Shown piece by piece: positions 36,318 through 49,600 of a stretch of 64,000 nt of DNA (positions within the stretch are counted from its first letter, which is position 1; the number at the start of each line of letters is the position of its first letter). The stretch spans positions 56,499,423 to 56,563,422 of the forward strand of contig OX421968.1 in NCBI GenBank assembly GCA_949128115.1, written 5' to 3'. The position numbers were made by a program, and so were the translations under genes. Under the pieces are notes generated by a model, which was given only the letters and a program-made list of their open reading frames with translations, was not told where the DNA came from and did no database searches. The stretch is from Anaspis maculata (lineage: Eukaryota; Arthropoda; Insecta; Coleoptera; Scraptiidae).

Positions 36318-38230
36318 ACCCACGTGACTTCAGGCTTCAACCCACGTGACTTCAGGCTCCAACCCACGTGACTTTTGAAACGATCGGTCACGACTTTTGG
36401 AGTTGTCAGCTACTTGTTCCAAACGCAACATCTGACGAACGAACACAAATATAGAAGAAAAGACACAATTGTTATCCAAAAAGTTCAGGTTTCAACCCAC
36501 GTGACTTCAGGCTTCAACCCACGTGACTTCAGGCTTCAACCCACGTGACTTCAGGCTTCAACCCACGTGACTTTGAAAACGATCGGTCACCACTTTTGAA
36601 GTTGGCAGCTACTCTTTCCAAACGCAACATCTGACGAACGAACACAAATATAGAAAAAAAGACACAATTGTTATCCAAAAAGTTCAGGTTCTAACCCACG
36701 TGACTTCAGGCTTCAACCCACGCGACTTCATGCTTCAACCCACGTGACTTTGAAAACGATCGGTCACCATTTTTGAAGTTGGCTGCTACTCTTTTCAAAC
36801 TCAACATCTGACAAACGAACACAAATATAGAAAGAAAGACACAATTGTTATCCAAAAAAGTCAGGTTTGAACCCACGTGACTCCAGGCTCCAACCCACGT
36901 GACTTCAGGCTTCAACCCACGTGACTTCAGGCTTCAACCCACGTGACTTCAGGCTCCAACCCACGTGACTTTCAAAACGATCGGTCACCACTTTTGGAGT
37001 TGGCAGCTTCTTGTTCCAAACGCAACATCTGACGAACGAACACAAATATCAAAAAAAAGACACAATTGTTATCCAAAAAGTTCAGGCTCCAACCCACGTG
37101 ACTTCAGGCTTCAACCCACGTGACTTCAGGCTCCAACCCACGTGACTTTTGAAACGATCGGTCACGACTTTTGGAGTTGTCAGCTACTTGTTCCAAACGC
37201 AACATCTGACGAACGAACACAAATATAGAAGAAAAGACACAATTGTTATCCAAAAAGTTCAGGTTTTAACCCACGTGACTCCAGGCTTCAACCCACGTGA
37301 CTTCAGGCTTCAACCCACGTGACTTTGAAAACGATCGGTCACCACTTTTGAAGTTGGCAGCTACTCTTTCCAAACGCAACATCTGACTAACGAACACAAA
37401 TATAGAAGAAAAGACACAATTGTTATCCAAAAAGTTCAGGTTTCAACCCACGTGACTTCAGGCTTCAACTCACGTGACTTCAGGCTTCAACCCACGTGAC
37501 TTCAGGCTCCAACCCACGTGACTTTTGAAACGATCGGTCACGACTTTTGGAGTTGTCAGCTACTTGTTCCAAACGCAACATCTGACGAACGAACACAAAT
37601 ATAGAAGAAAAGACACAATTGTTATCCAAAAAGTTCAGGTTTTAACCCACGTGACTTCAGGCTTCAACCCACGTGACTTCAGGCTTCAACCCACGTGACT
37701 TTGAAAACGATCGGTCACCACTTTTGAAGTTGGCAGCTACTCTTTCCAAACGCAACATCTGACGAACAAACACAAATATAGAGAAAAAGACACAATTGTT
37801 ATCCAAAAAGTTCAGGTTCTAACCCACGTGACTTCAGGCTTCAACCCACGTGACTTCGGGCTTCAACCCACGTGACTTCAGGCTTTAACCCACGTGACTT
37901 TGAAAACGATTGGTCACCATTTTTGAAGTTGGCTGCTACTCTTTCCAAACGCAACATCTGACGAAGGAACACAAATATAGAAAGAAAGACACAATTGTTA
38001 TCCAAAAAGTTCAGGTTTGAACCCACGTGACTCCAGGCTCCAACCCACGTGACTTTTGAAACGATCGGTCACCACTTTTGATGTTGGCAGCTACTTGTTC
38101 CAAACGCAACATCTGACGAACGAACACAAATATAGAAGAAAAGACACAATTGTTATCCAAAAAGTTCAGGTTTTAACCCACGTGACTTCAGGCTTCAACC
38201 CACGTGACTCCAGTCTCCAACCCACGTGAC
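36318..38230 (+). repeat. Mosaic satellite segment
   Basis: Ordinary monomers of several variants in an order not repeated intact elsewhere in the left half. Single-monomer changes include CCCACGCGACTTC near 36,718, TTCAAACTCAACATC near 36,795, AACGATTGGTC near 37,907 and GAAGGAACAC near 37,963. The part from about 37,680 is copied at 56,460 (spacing 18,783). No gene or other element is visible. Confidence 0.75.
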
Positions 38231-39290
38231 TTTGAAAACGATCGGTCACCACTTTTGAAGTTGGCAGCTACTCTTTCCAAACGCATCATCTGACGAACGA
38301 ACACAAATATAGAAAAAAAGACACAATTGTTATCCAAAAAGTTCAGGTTCTAACCCACGTGACTTCAGGCTTCAACCCACGTGACTTCGGGCTTCAACCC
38401 ACGTGAGTTTGAAAACGATCGGTCTTCATTTTTGAAGTTGGCTGCTACTCTTTCCAAACGCAACATCTGACGAACGAACACAAATATAGAAAAAAAAAAA
38501 CAATTGTTATCCAAATAGTTCAGGTTTGAACCCACGTGACTCCAGGCTCCAACCCACGTGACTTCAGGCTTCAACCCACGTGACTTTGAAAACGATCGGT
38601 CACCACTTTTGAAGTTGGCAGCTACTCTTTCCAAACGCAACATCTGACGAACGAACACAAATATAGAGAAAAAGACACAATTGTTTTCCAAAAAGTTCAG
38701 GTTCTAACCCACGTGACTTCAGGCTTCAACCCACGTGACTTCGGGCTTCAACCCACGTGACTTTGAAAACGATCGGTCACCATTTTTGAAGTTGGCTGCT
38801 ACTCTTTCCAAACGCAACATCTGACGAACGAACACAAATATAGAAAAAAAAAACAATTGTTATCCAAATAGTTCAGGTTTGAACCCACGTGACTCCAGGC
38901 TCCAACCCACGTGACTTCAGGCTTCAACCCACGTGACTTTGAGAACGATCGGTCACCACTTTTGAAGTTGGCAGCTACTCTTTCCAAACGCAACATCTGA
39001 CGAACGAACACAAATATAGAAGAAAAGACACAACTGTTATCCAAAAAGCTCAGGTTTTAACCCACGTGACTTCAGGTTTCAACCCACGTGACTTCAGGCT
39101 TCAACACACGTGACTTTGAAAACGATCGGTCACCACTTTTGAAGTTGGCAGCTACTTTTTCCAAACGCAACATCTGACGAACGAACACAAATATAGAAAG
39201 AAAGACACAATTGTTATCCAAAAAGTTCAGGTTTGAACCCACGTGACTCCAGACTCCAAACCACGTGACTTCAGGCTTCAACCCACGTGA
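38231..39290 (+). repeat. Rearranged copy of the GTTTTCC / CTTCGGG monomer group
   Basis: Contains the same marker monomers as 600-1,330 and 14,720-15,440 (GTTTTCC, CTTCGGGCTTC, the long A-tract without GAC, ACAACTG, CTTCAACACACG, CTCCAGACTCC), but in a different arrangement with two CTTCGGG monomers. One monomer carries GTGAGTTTG and GATCGGTCTTCATT near 38,404-38,430, a combination I saw nowhere else. It ends by joining directly onto GATATGAAAAC at about 39,290. Confidence 0.78.
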
Positions 39291-39790
39291 TATGAAAACG
39301 ATCGGTCACCACTTTTGAAGTTGGCAGCTACTCTTTCCAAACGCAACATCTGACGAACGAACACAAATATAGAAGAAAAGACACAATTGTTATCCAAAAA
39401 GTTCAGGTTTTAACCCACGTGACTTCAAGCTTCAACCCACGTGACTTCAGGCTTCAACCCACGTGACTTCAGGCTTCAACCCACGTGACTTCAGGCTTCA
39501 ACCCACGTGACTTTGAAAACGATCGGTCACCACTTTTGAAGTTGGCAGCTACTCTTTCCAAACGCAGCATCTGACGAACGAACACAAATATAGAAAAAAA
39601 GACACAATTGTTATCCAAAAAGTTCAGGTTCTAACCCACGTGACTTCAGGCTTCAACCCACGTGACTTCATGCTCCAACCCACGTGACTTCAGGCTTCAA
39701 CCCACGTGACTTTGAAAACGATCGGTCACCATTTTTGAAGTTGGCTGCTACTTTTTTCAAACGCAACATCTGACGAACGAACACAAATAT
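39291..39790 (+). repeat. Satellite segment joining two copied groups
   Basis: Roughly two and a half monomers, including a five-element 22-bp run beginning TTCAAGCTTC and a CGCAGCATCTG variant near 39,565. Nothing other than the repeat is visible. Confidence 0.72.
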
Positions 39791-41640
39791 AGAAAAAAAG
39801 ACACAATTGTTATCCAAAAAGTTCAAGTTTTAACCCACGTGACTTCAGGCTTCAACCCACGTGACTTCAGGCTTCAACCCACGTGACTTTCAAAACGATC
39901 GGTCACCACTTTTGGAGTTGGCAGCTTTTTGTTCCAAACGCAACATCTGACGAACGAACACAAATATAAAAAAAAAGACACAATTGTTATCCAAAAAGTT
40001 TAGGCTCCAACCCACGTGACTCCAGGCTCCAACCCACGTGACTTCAGGCTTCAACCCACGTGACTTTGAGAACGATCGGTCACCACTTTTAAAGTTGGCA
40101 GCTACTCTTTCCAATCGCATCATCTGACGAACGAACACAAATATAGAAAAAAAGACACAATTGTTATCCAAAAAGTTCAGGTTCTAACCCACGTGACTTC
40201 AGGCTTCAACCCACGTGACTTCAGGCTTCAACCCACGTGACTTTGAAAACGATCGGTCACCATTTTTGAAGTTGGCTGCTACTCTTTCCAATCGCAACAT
40301 CTGACGAACGAACACAAATATAGAAAAAAAGACACAATTGTTATCCAAAAAGTTCAGGTTCTAACCCACGTGACTTCAGGCTCCAACCCACGTGACTCCA
40401 GGCTTCAGCCCACGTGACTTTTGAAACGATCGGTCACCACTTTTGATGTTGGCAGCTACTTGTTCCAAACGCAACATCTGACTAACGAACACAAATATAG
40501 AAGAAAAGACACAATTGTTATCCAAAAAGTTCAGGTTTTAACCCACGTGACTTCAGGCTTCAACCTGCGTGACTTCAGGCTCCAACCCACGTGACTTTTG
40601 AAACGATCGGTCACGACTTTTGGAGTTGTCAGCTACTTGTTCCAAACGCAACATCTGACGAACGAACACAAATATAGAAGAAAAGACACAATTGTTATCG
40701 AAGAAGTTCAGGTTTTAACCCACGTGACTTCAGGCTTCAACGCACGTGACTTCAGGCTTCAACCCACGTGACTTTGAAAACGATCGGTCACCACTTTTGA
40801 AGTTGGCAGCTACTCTTTCCAAACGCAACATCTGACGAACGAACACAAATATAGAAAAAAAGACACAATTGTTATCCAAAAAGTTCAGGTTTGAACCCAC
40901 GTGACTCCAGGCTCCAACCCACGTGACTTCAGGCTTCAACCCACGTGACTTTGAGAACGATCGGTCACCACTTTTGAAGTTGGCAGCTACTCTTTCCAAA
41001 CGCAACATCTGACGAACGAACACAAATATAGAAGAAAAGACACAATTGTTATCCATAAAGTTCAGGTTTTAACCCACGTGACTTCAAGCTTCAACCCACG
41101 TGACTTCAGGCTTCAACCCACGTGACTTCAGGCTTCAACCCACGTGACTTCAGGCTTCAACCCACGTGACTTTGAAAACGATCGGTCACCACTTTTGGAG
41201 TAGGCAGCTACTCTTTCCAAACGCAACATCTGACGAACGAACACAAATATAGAAAGAAAGACACAATTGTTATCCAAAAAGTTCAGGTTGGAACCCACGT
41301 GACTCCAGGCTCCAACCCACGTGACTCCAGGCTCCAACCCACGTGACTTCAGGCTTCAACCCATGTGACTTTTAAAACGATCGGTCACCACTTTTGATGT
41401 TTGCAGCTACTTGTTTCAAACGCAACATCTGACTAACGAACACAAATATAGAAAAAAAGACACAATTGTTATCCAAAAAGTTCAAGTTTTAACCCACGTG
41501 ACTTCAGGCTTCAACCCACGTGACTTCAGGCTTCAACCCACGTGACTTTCAAAACGATCGGTCACCACTTTTGGAGTTGGCAGCTTTTTGTTCCAAACGC
41601 AACATCTGACGAACGAACACAAATATAAAAAAAAAGACAC
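39791..41640 (+). repeat. Copy of the 32.4-34.3 kb group that lost two 22-bp elements
   Basis: Corresponds to the 1,703-bp repeat units at 32,430-35,775. Within it, the interval between two marker monomers is 840 bp instead of 884, a difference of exactly 44 bp. One missing element is the TTTAGGCTTC element near 40,230. The other is a TTCAGGCTTC element near 40,370. Other private changes are ATCCATAAAG near 41,052 and CCCATGTGAC near 41,362. Confidence 0.8.
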
Positions 41641-43744
41641 AATTGTTATCCAAAAAGTTCAGGTTTCAACCCACGTGACTTCAGGCTTCAACCCACGTGA
41701 CTTCAGGCTTCAACCCACGTGACTTCAGGCTCCAACCCACGTGACTTTTGAAGCGATCGGTCACGACTTTTGGAGTTGTCAGCTACTTGTTCCAAACGCA
41801 ACATCTGACTAACGAACACAAATATAGAAAAAAAGACACAATTGTTATCCAAAAAGTTCAAGTTTTAACCCACGTGACTTCAGGCTTCAACCCACGTGAC
41901 TCCAGGCTCCAACCCACGTGACTTCAGGCTTCAACCCACGTGACTTTTAAAACGATCGGTCACCACTTTTGATGTTTGCAGCTACTTGTTTCAAACGCAA
42001 CATCTGACTAACGAACACAAATAGAGAAGAAAAGACACAATTGTTATCCAAAAAGTTCAGGTTTCAACCCACGTGACTTCAGGCTTCAACCCACGTGACT
42101 TTGAAAACGATCGGTCACCACTTTTGAAGTTGGCAGCTACTCTTTCCAAACGCAACATCTGACGAACGAACACAAATATAGAAAAAATGACACAATTGTT
42201 ATCCAAAAAGTTCAGGTTCTAACCCACGTGACTTCAGGCTTCAACCCACGTGACTTCATGCTCCAACCCACGTGACTTCAGGCTTCAACCCACGTGACTT
42301 TGAAAACGATCGGTCACCATTTTTGAAGTTGGCTGCTACTCTTTTCAAACGCAACATCTGACAAACGAACACAAATATAGAAAGAAAGACACAATTGTTA
42401 TCCAAAAAAGTCAGGTTTGAACCCACGTGACTCCAGGCTCCATCCCACGTGACTTCAGGCTTCAACCCACGTGACTTCAGGCTTCAACCCACGTGACTTC
42501 AGGCTCCAACCCACGTGACTTTCAAAACGATCGGTCACGACTTTTGGAGTTGTCAGCTACTTGTTCCAAACGCAACATCTGACGAACGAACACAAATATA
42601 GAAGGAAAGACACAATTGTTATCCAAAAAGTTCAGGTTTTAACCCACGTGACTTCAGGCTTCAACCCACGTGACTTCAGGCTTCAACCCACGTGACTTTG
42701 AAAACGATCGGTCACCACTTTTGAAGTTGGCAGCTACTCTTTCCAAACGCAACATCTGACTAACGAACACAAATATAGAAGAAAAGACACAATTGTTATC
42801 CAAAAAGTTCAGGTTTCAACCCACGTGACTTCAGGCTTCAACCCACGTGACTTCAGGCTCCAACCCACGTGACTTTTGAAACAATCGGTCACGACTTTTG
42901 GAGTTGTCAGCTACTTGTTCCAAACGCAACATCTGACGAACGAACACAAATATAGAAGAAAAGACACAATTGTTATCCAAAAAGTTCAGGTTTCAACCCA
43001 CGTGACTTCAGGCTTCAACCCACGTGACTTCAGGCTTCAACCCACGTGACTTCAGGCTTCAACCCACGTGACTTTGAAAACGATCGGTCACCACTTTTGA
43101 AGTTGGCAGCTTCTTGTTCCAAACGCAACATCTGACGAACGAACACAAATATCAAAAAAAAGACACAATTGTTATCCAAAAAGTTCAGGCTCCAACCCAC
43201 GTGACTTCAGGCTTTAACCCACGTGACTTCAGGCTCCAACCCACGTGACTTTTGAAACGATCGGTCACGACTTTTGGAGTTGTCAGCTACTTGTTCCAAA
43301 CGCAACATCTGACGAACGAACACAAATATAGAAGAAAAGACACAATTGTTATCCAAAAAGTTCAGGTTTTAACCCACGTGACTCCAGGCTTCAACCCACG
43401 TGACTTCAGGCTTCAACCCACGTGACTTTGAAAACGATCGGTCACCACTTTTGAAGTTGGCAGCTACTCTTTCCAAACGCAACATCTGACTAACGAACAC
43501 AAATATAGAAGAAAAGACACAATTGTTATCCAAAAAGTTCAGGTTTCAACCCACGTGACTTCAGGCTTCAACCCACGTGACTTCAGGCTTCAACCCACGT
43601 GACTTCAGGCTCCAACCCACGTGACTTTTGAAACGATCGGTCACGACTTTTGGAGTTGTCAGCTACTTGTTCCAAACGCAACATCTGACGAACGAACACA
43701 AATATAGAAGAAAAGACACAATTGTTATCCAAAAAGTTCAGGTT
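41641..43744 (+). repeat. Mosaic segment, partly copied at 55.3-56.5 kb
   Basis: Begins with assorted monomers (GAAGCGATCGG near 41,751), then the block shared with 35,750-36,317. From about 42,610 onward it follows the order that reappears at 55,310 (spacing 12,702). The shared rare marker is GAAACAATCGG at 42,878 and 55,580. No element other than the satellite is visible. Confidence 0.78.
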
Positions 43745-45559
43745 TTAACCCACGTGACTTCAGGCTTCAACCCACGTGACTTCAGGCTTCAACCCACGTG
43801 ACTTTCAAAACGATCGGTCACCACTTTAGGAGTTGGCAGCTTTTTGTTCCAAACGCAACATCTGACGAACGAACACAAATATAAAAAAAAAGACACAATT
43901 GTTATCCAAAAAGTTTAGGCTCCAACCCACGTGACTCTAGGCTCCAACCCACGTGACTTCAGGCTTCAACCCACGTGACTTTGAGAACGATCGGTCACCA
44001 CTTTCAAAGTTGGCAGCTACTCTTTCCAATCGCATCATCTGACGAACGAACACAAATATAGAAAAAAAGACACAATTGTTATCCAAAAAGTTCAGGTTCT
44101 AACCCACGTGACTTCAGGCTTCAACCCACGTGACTTCAGGCTTCAACCCACGTGACTTTAGGCTTCAACCCACGTGACTTTGAAAACGATCGGTCACCAT
44201 TTTTGAAGTTGGCTGCTACTCTTTCCAATCGCAACATCTGACGAACGAACACAAATATAGAAAAAAAGACACAATTGTTATCCAAAAAGTTCAGGTTCTA
44301 ACCCACGTGACTTCAGGCTTCAACCCACGTGACTTCAGGCTCCAACCCACGTGACTCCAGGCTTCAGCCCACGTGACTTTTGAAACGATCGGTCACCACT
44401 TTTGAAGTTGGCAGCTACTCTTTCCAAACGCAACATCTGACTAACGAACACAAATATAGAAGAAAAGACACAATTGTTATCCAAAAAGTTCAGGTTTTAA
44501 CCCACGTGACTTCAGGCTTCAACCCACGTGACTTCAGGCTCCAACCCACGTGACTTTTGAAACGATCGGTCACGACTTTTGGAGTTGTCAGCTACTTGTT
44601 CCAAACGCAACATCTGACGAACGAACACAAATATAGAAGAAAAGACACAATTGTTATCCAAAAAGTTCAGGTTTCAACCCACGTGACTTCAGGCTTCAAC
44701 CCACGTGACTTCAGGCTTCAACCCACGTGACTTCAGGCGCCAACCCACGTGACTTTGAGAACGATCGGTCACCACTTTTGAAGTTGGCAGCTACCCTTTC
44801 CAAACGCAACATCTGACGAACGAACACAAATATAGAAAAAAAGACACAATTGTTATCCAAAAAGTTCAAGTTTTAACCCACGTGACTTCAGGCTTCAACC
44901 CACGTGACTTCAGGCTTCAATCCACGTGACTTTCAAAACGATCGGTCACCACTTTTGGAGTTGGCAGCTTCTTGTTCCAAACGCAACATCTGACGAACGA
45001 ACACAAATATAAAAAAAAGACACAATTGTTATCCAAAAAGTTCAGGCTCCAACCCACGTGACTCCAGGCTCCAACCCACGTGACTTCAAGCTTCAACCCA
45101 CGTGACTTTGAGAACGATCGGTCACCACTTTTGAAGTTGGCAGCTACTCTTTCCAATCGCATCATCTGACGAACGAACACAAATATAGAAAAAAAGACAC
45201 AATTGTTATCCAAAAAGTTCAGGTTCTAACCCACGTGACTTCAGGCTTCAACCCACGTGACTTCAGGCTCCAACCCACGTGACTTTGAAAACGATCGGTC
45301 ACCACTTTTGAAGTTGGCAGCTACTCTTTCCAAACGCAACATCTGACGAACGAACACAAATATAGAAAAAAAGACACAATTGTTATCTCAAAAGTTCAGG
45401 TTTTAACCCACGTGACTCCAGGCTCCAACCCACGTGACTTTTGAAACGATCGGTCACGACTTTTGGAGTTGGCAGCTTCTTGTTCCAAACGCAACATCTG
45501 ACGAACAAACACAAATATCAAAAAAAAAGACACAATTGTTATCCAAAAAGTTCAGGCTC

Positions 45560-47835
45560 CAACCCACGTGACTCCAGGCTTTAACCCACGTGACTTTGAA
45601 AACGATCGGTCACCACTTTTGAAGTTGGCAGCTACTCTTTCCAAACGCAACATCTGACGAACGAACACAAATATAGAAAAGAAGACACAATTGTTATCCA
45701 AAAAGTTCAGGTTCGATCCCACGTGACTCCGGGCTCCAACCCACGTGACTTCAGGCGCCAACCCACGTGACTTTGAGAACGATCGGTCACCACCTCTGAA
45801 GTTGGCAGCTACCCTTTCCAAACGCAACATCTGACGAACGAACACAAATATAGAAAAAAAGACACAATTGTTATCCAAAAAGTTCAAGTTTTAACCCACG
45901 TGACTTCAGGCTTCAACCCACGTGACTTTCAAAACGATCGGTCACCACTCTTGGAGTTGGCAGCTTTTTGTTCCAAACGCAACATCTGACGAACGAACAC
46001 AAATATCAAAAAAAAAGACACAATTGTTATCCAAAAAGTTCAGGCTCCAACCCACGTGACTCCAGGCTCCAACCCACGTGACTTTTGAAACGATCGGTCA
46101 CGACTTTTGGAGTTGGCAGCTTCTTGTTCCAAACGCAACATCTGACGAACGAACACAAATATCAAAAAAAAAGACACAATTGTTATCCAAAAAGTTCAGG
46201 CTCCAACCCACGTGACTCCAGGCTCCAACCCACGTGTCTTCAGGCTTCAACCCACGTGACTTTGAGAACGATCGGTCACCACTTTTGAAGTTGGCAGCTA
46301 CCCTTTCCAAACGCAACATCTGACGAACGAACACAAATATAGAAAAAAAGACACAATTGTTATCCAAAAAGTTCAAGTTTTAACCCACGTGACTTCAGGC
46401 TTCAACCCATGTGACTTCAGGCTTCAACCCACGTGACTTCAGGCTCCAACCCACGTGACTTTTGAAACGATCGGTCACGACTTTTGGAGTTGGCAGCTTC
46501 TTGTTCCAAACGCAACATCTGACGAACGATCACAAATATAAAAAAAAAAGACACAATTGTTATCCAAAAAGTTCAGGCTCCAACCCACGTGACTCCAGGC
46601 TCCAACCCACGTGACTCCAGGCTCCAACCCACGTGACTTCAGGCTTCAACCCACGTGACTTTGAGAACGATCGGTCACCACTTTTGAAGTTGGCAGCTAC
46701 TCTTTCCAATCGCAACATCTGACGAACGAACACAAATATAGAAAAAAAGACACAATTGTTATCCAAAAAGTTCAGGTTCTAACCCACGTGACTTCAGGCT
46801 TCAACCCACGTGACTTTGAAAACGATCGGTCACCATTTTTGAAGTTGGCTGCTACTCTTTCCAAACGCAACATCTGACGAACGAACACAATAATAGAAAG
46901 AAAGACACAATTGTTATCCAAAAAGTTCAGGTTTGAATCCACGTGACTCCAGGCTCCAACCCACATGACTTCAGGCTTCAACCCACGTGACTTTTAAAAC
47001 GATCGGTCACCACTTTTGATGTTGGCAGCTACTTGTTCCAAACGCAACATCTGACTACCGAACACAAATATAGAAGAAAAGACACAATTGTTATCCAAAA
47101 AGTTCAGGTTTTAACCCACGTGACTTCAGGCTTCAACCCACGTGACTTCAGGCTTCAACCCACGTGACTTTGAAAACGATCGGTCACCACTTTTGAAGTT
47201 GGCAGCTATTCTTTCCAAACGCAACATCTGACTAACGAACACAAATTTAAGAAGAAAAGACGCAATTGTCATCCAAAAAGTTCAGGTTTTAACCCACGTG
47301 ACTTCAGGCTTCAACCCACGTGACTTCAGGCTCCAACCCACGTGACTTTTGAAACGATCGGTCACGACTTTTGGAGTTGTCAGCTACTTGTTCCAAACGC
47401 AACATCTGACGAACGAACACAAATATAGAAGAAAAGACACAATTGTTATCCAAAAAGTTGAGGTTTCAACCCACGTGACTTCAGGCTTCAACCCACGTGA
47501 CTTCAGGCTTCAACCCACGTGACTTTGAAAACGAACGGTCACGACTTTTGGAGTTGTCAGCTACTTGTTCCAAACGCAACATCTGACGAACGAACACAAA
47601 TATAGAAGAAAAGACACAATTGTTATCCAAAAAGTTCAGGTTTCAACCCACGTGACTTCAGGCTTCAACCCACGTGACTTCAGGCTTCAACCCACGTGAC
47701 TTTGAAAACGATCGGTCACCACTTTTGAAGTTGGCAGCTACTCTTTCCAAACGCAACATCTGACTTAACGAACACAAATATAGAAGAAAAGACGCAATTG
47801 TTATCCAAAAAGTTCAGGTTTTAACCCACGTGACT
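45560..47835 (+). repeat. 2,284-bp tandem duplication, copy 1
   Basis: Repeats at +2,284: CTCCGGGCTCC, CTTCAGGCGCC, CACCTCTGAAG, CCACGTGTCTTC, GAACGATCACAAATAT, CACAATAATAG, ACCCACATGAC and AAATTTAAGAAG. About 1.75 kb is shared with copy 2. The remaining part (47.3-47.84 kb) includes an ACGAACGGTC variant (loss of CGATCG) and the CTGACTTAACG insertion. Confidence 0.87.
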
Positions 47836-49600
47836 TCAGGCTTCAACCCACGTGACTTCAGGCTCCAACCCACGTGACTTTGAAAACGATCGGTCACCAC
47901 TTTTGAAGTTGGCAGCTACTCTTTCCAAACGCAACATCTGACGAACGAACACAAATATAGAAAAAAAGACACAATTGTTATCCAAAAAGTTCAGGTTCGA
48001 TCCCACGTGACTCCGGGCTCCAACCCACGTGACTTCAGGCGCCAACCCACGTGACTTTGAGAACGATCGGTCACCACCTCTGAAGTTGGCAGCTACCCTT
48101 TCCAAACGCAACATCTGACGAACGAACACAAATATAGAAAAAAAGACACAATTGTTATCCAAAAAGTTCAAGTTTTAACCCACGTGACTTCAGGCTTCAA
48201 CCCACGTGACTTTCAAAACGATCGGTCACCACTCTTGGAGTTGGCAGCTTTTTGTTCCAAACGCAACATCTGACGAACGAACACAAATATCAAAAAAAAA
48301 GACACAATTGTTATCCAAAAAGTTCAGGCTCCAACCCACGTGACTCCAGGCTCCAACCCACGTGACTTTTGAAACGATCGGTCACGACTTTTGGAGTTGG
48401 CAGCTTCTTGTTCCAAACGCAACATCTGACGAACGAACACAAATATCAAAAAAAAAGACACAATTGTTATCCAAAAAGTTCAGGCTCCAACCCACGTGAC
48501 TCCAGGCTCCAACCCACGTGTCTTCAGGCTTCAACCCACGTGACTTTGAGAACGATCGGTCACCACTTTTGAAGTTGGCAGCTACCCTTTCCAAACGCAA
48601 CATCTGACGAACGAACACAAATATAGAAAAAAAGACACAATTGTTATCCAAAAAGTTCAAGTTTTAACCCACGTGACTTCAGGCTTCAACCCATGTGACT
48701 TCAGGCTTCAACCCACGTGACTTCAGGCTCCAACCCACGTGACTTTTGAAACGATCGGTCACGACTTTTGGAGTTGGCAGCTTCTTGTTCCAAACGCAAC
48801 ATCTGACGAACGATCACAAATATAAAAAAAAAAGACACAATTGTTATCCAAAAAGTTCAGGCTCCAACCCACGTGACTCCAGGCTCCAACCCACGTGACT
48901 CCAGGCTCCAACCCACGTGACTTCAGGCTTCAACCCACGTGACTTTGAGAACGATCGGTCACCACTTTTGAAGTTGGCAGCTACTCTTTCCAATCGCAAC
49001 ATCTGACGAACGAACACAAATATAGAAAAAAAGACACAATTGTTATCCAAAAAGTTCAGGTTCTAACCCACGTGACTTCAGGCTTCAACCCACGTGACTT
49101 TGAAAACGATCGGTCACCATTTTTGAAGTTGGCTGCTACTCTTTCCAAACGCAACATCTGACGAACGAACACAATAATAGAAAGAAAGACACAATTGTTA
49201 TCCAAAAAGTTCAGGTTTGAATCCACGTGACTCCAGGCTCCAACCCACATGACTTCAGGCTTCAACCCACGTGACTTTTAAAACGATCGGTCACCACTTT
49301 TGATGTTGGCAGCTACTTGTTCCAAACGCAACATCTGACTACCGAACACAAATATAGAAGAAAAGACACAATTGTTATCCAAAAAGTTCAGGTTTTAACC
49401 CACGTGACTTCAGGCTTCAACCCACGTGACTTCAGGCTTCAACCCACGTGACTTTGAAAACGATCGGTCACCACTTTTGAAGTTGGCAGCTATTCTTTCC
49501 AAACGCAACATCTGACTAACGAACACAAATTTAAGAAGAAAAGACGCAATTGTCATCCAAAAAGTTCAGGTTTTAACCCACGTGACTTCAGGCTCCAACC
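47836..49600 (+). repeat. 2,284-bp tandem duplication, copy 2
   Basis: Repeats the first 1.75 kb of copy 1 with the same markers and then joins, at about 49,600, to a different monomer with GGAGTTGGCAGCTTC. The pair recurs at 59,117 and 61,401 inside the right copy of the 6.3-kb block, so the tandem duplication is older than the 13,565-bp event. Confidence 0.87.
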
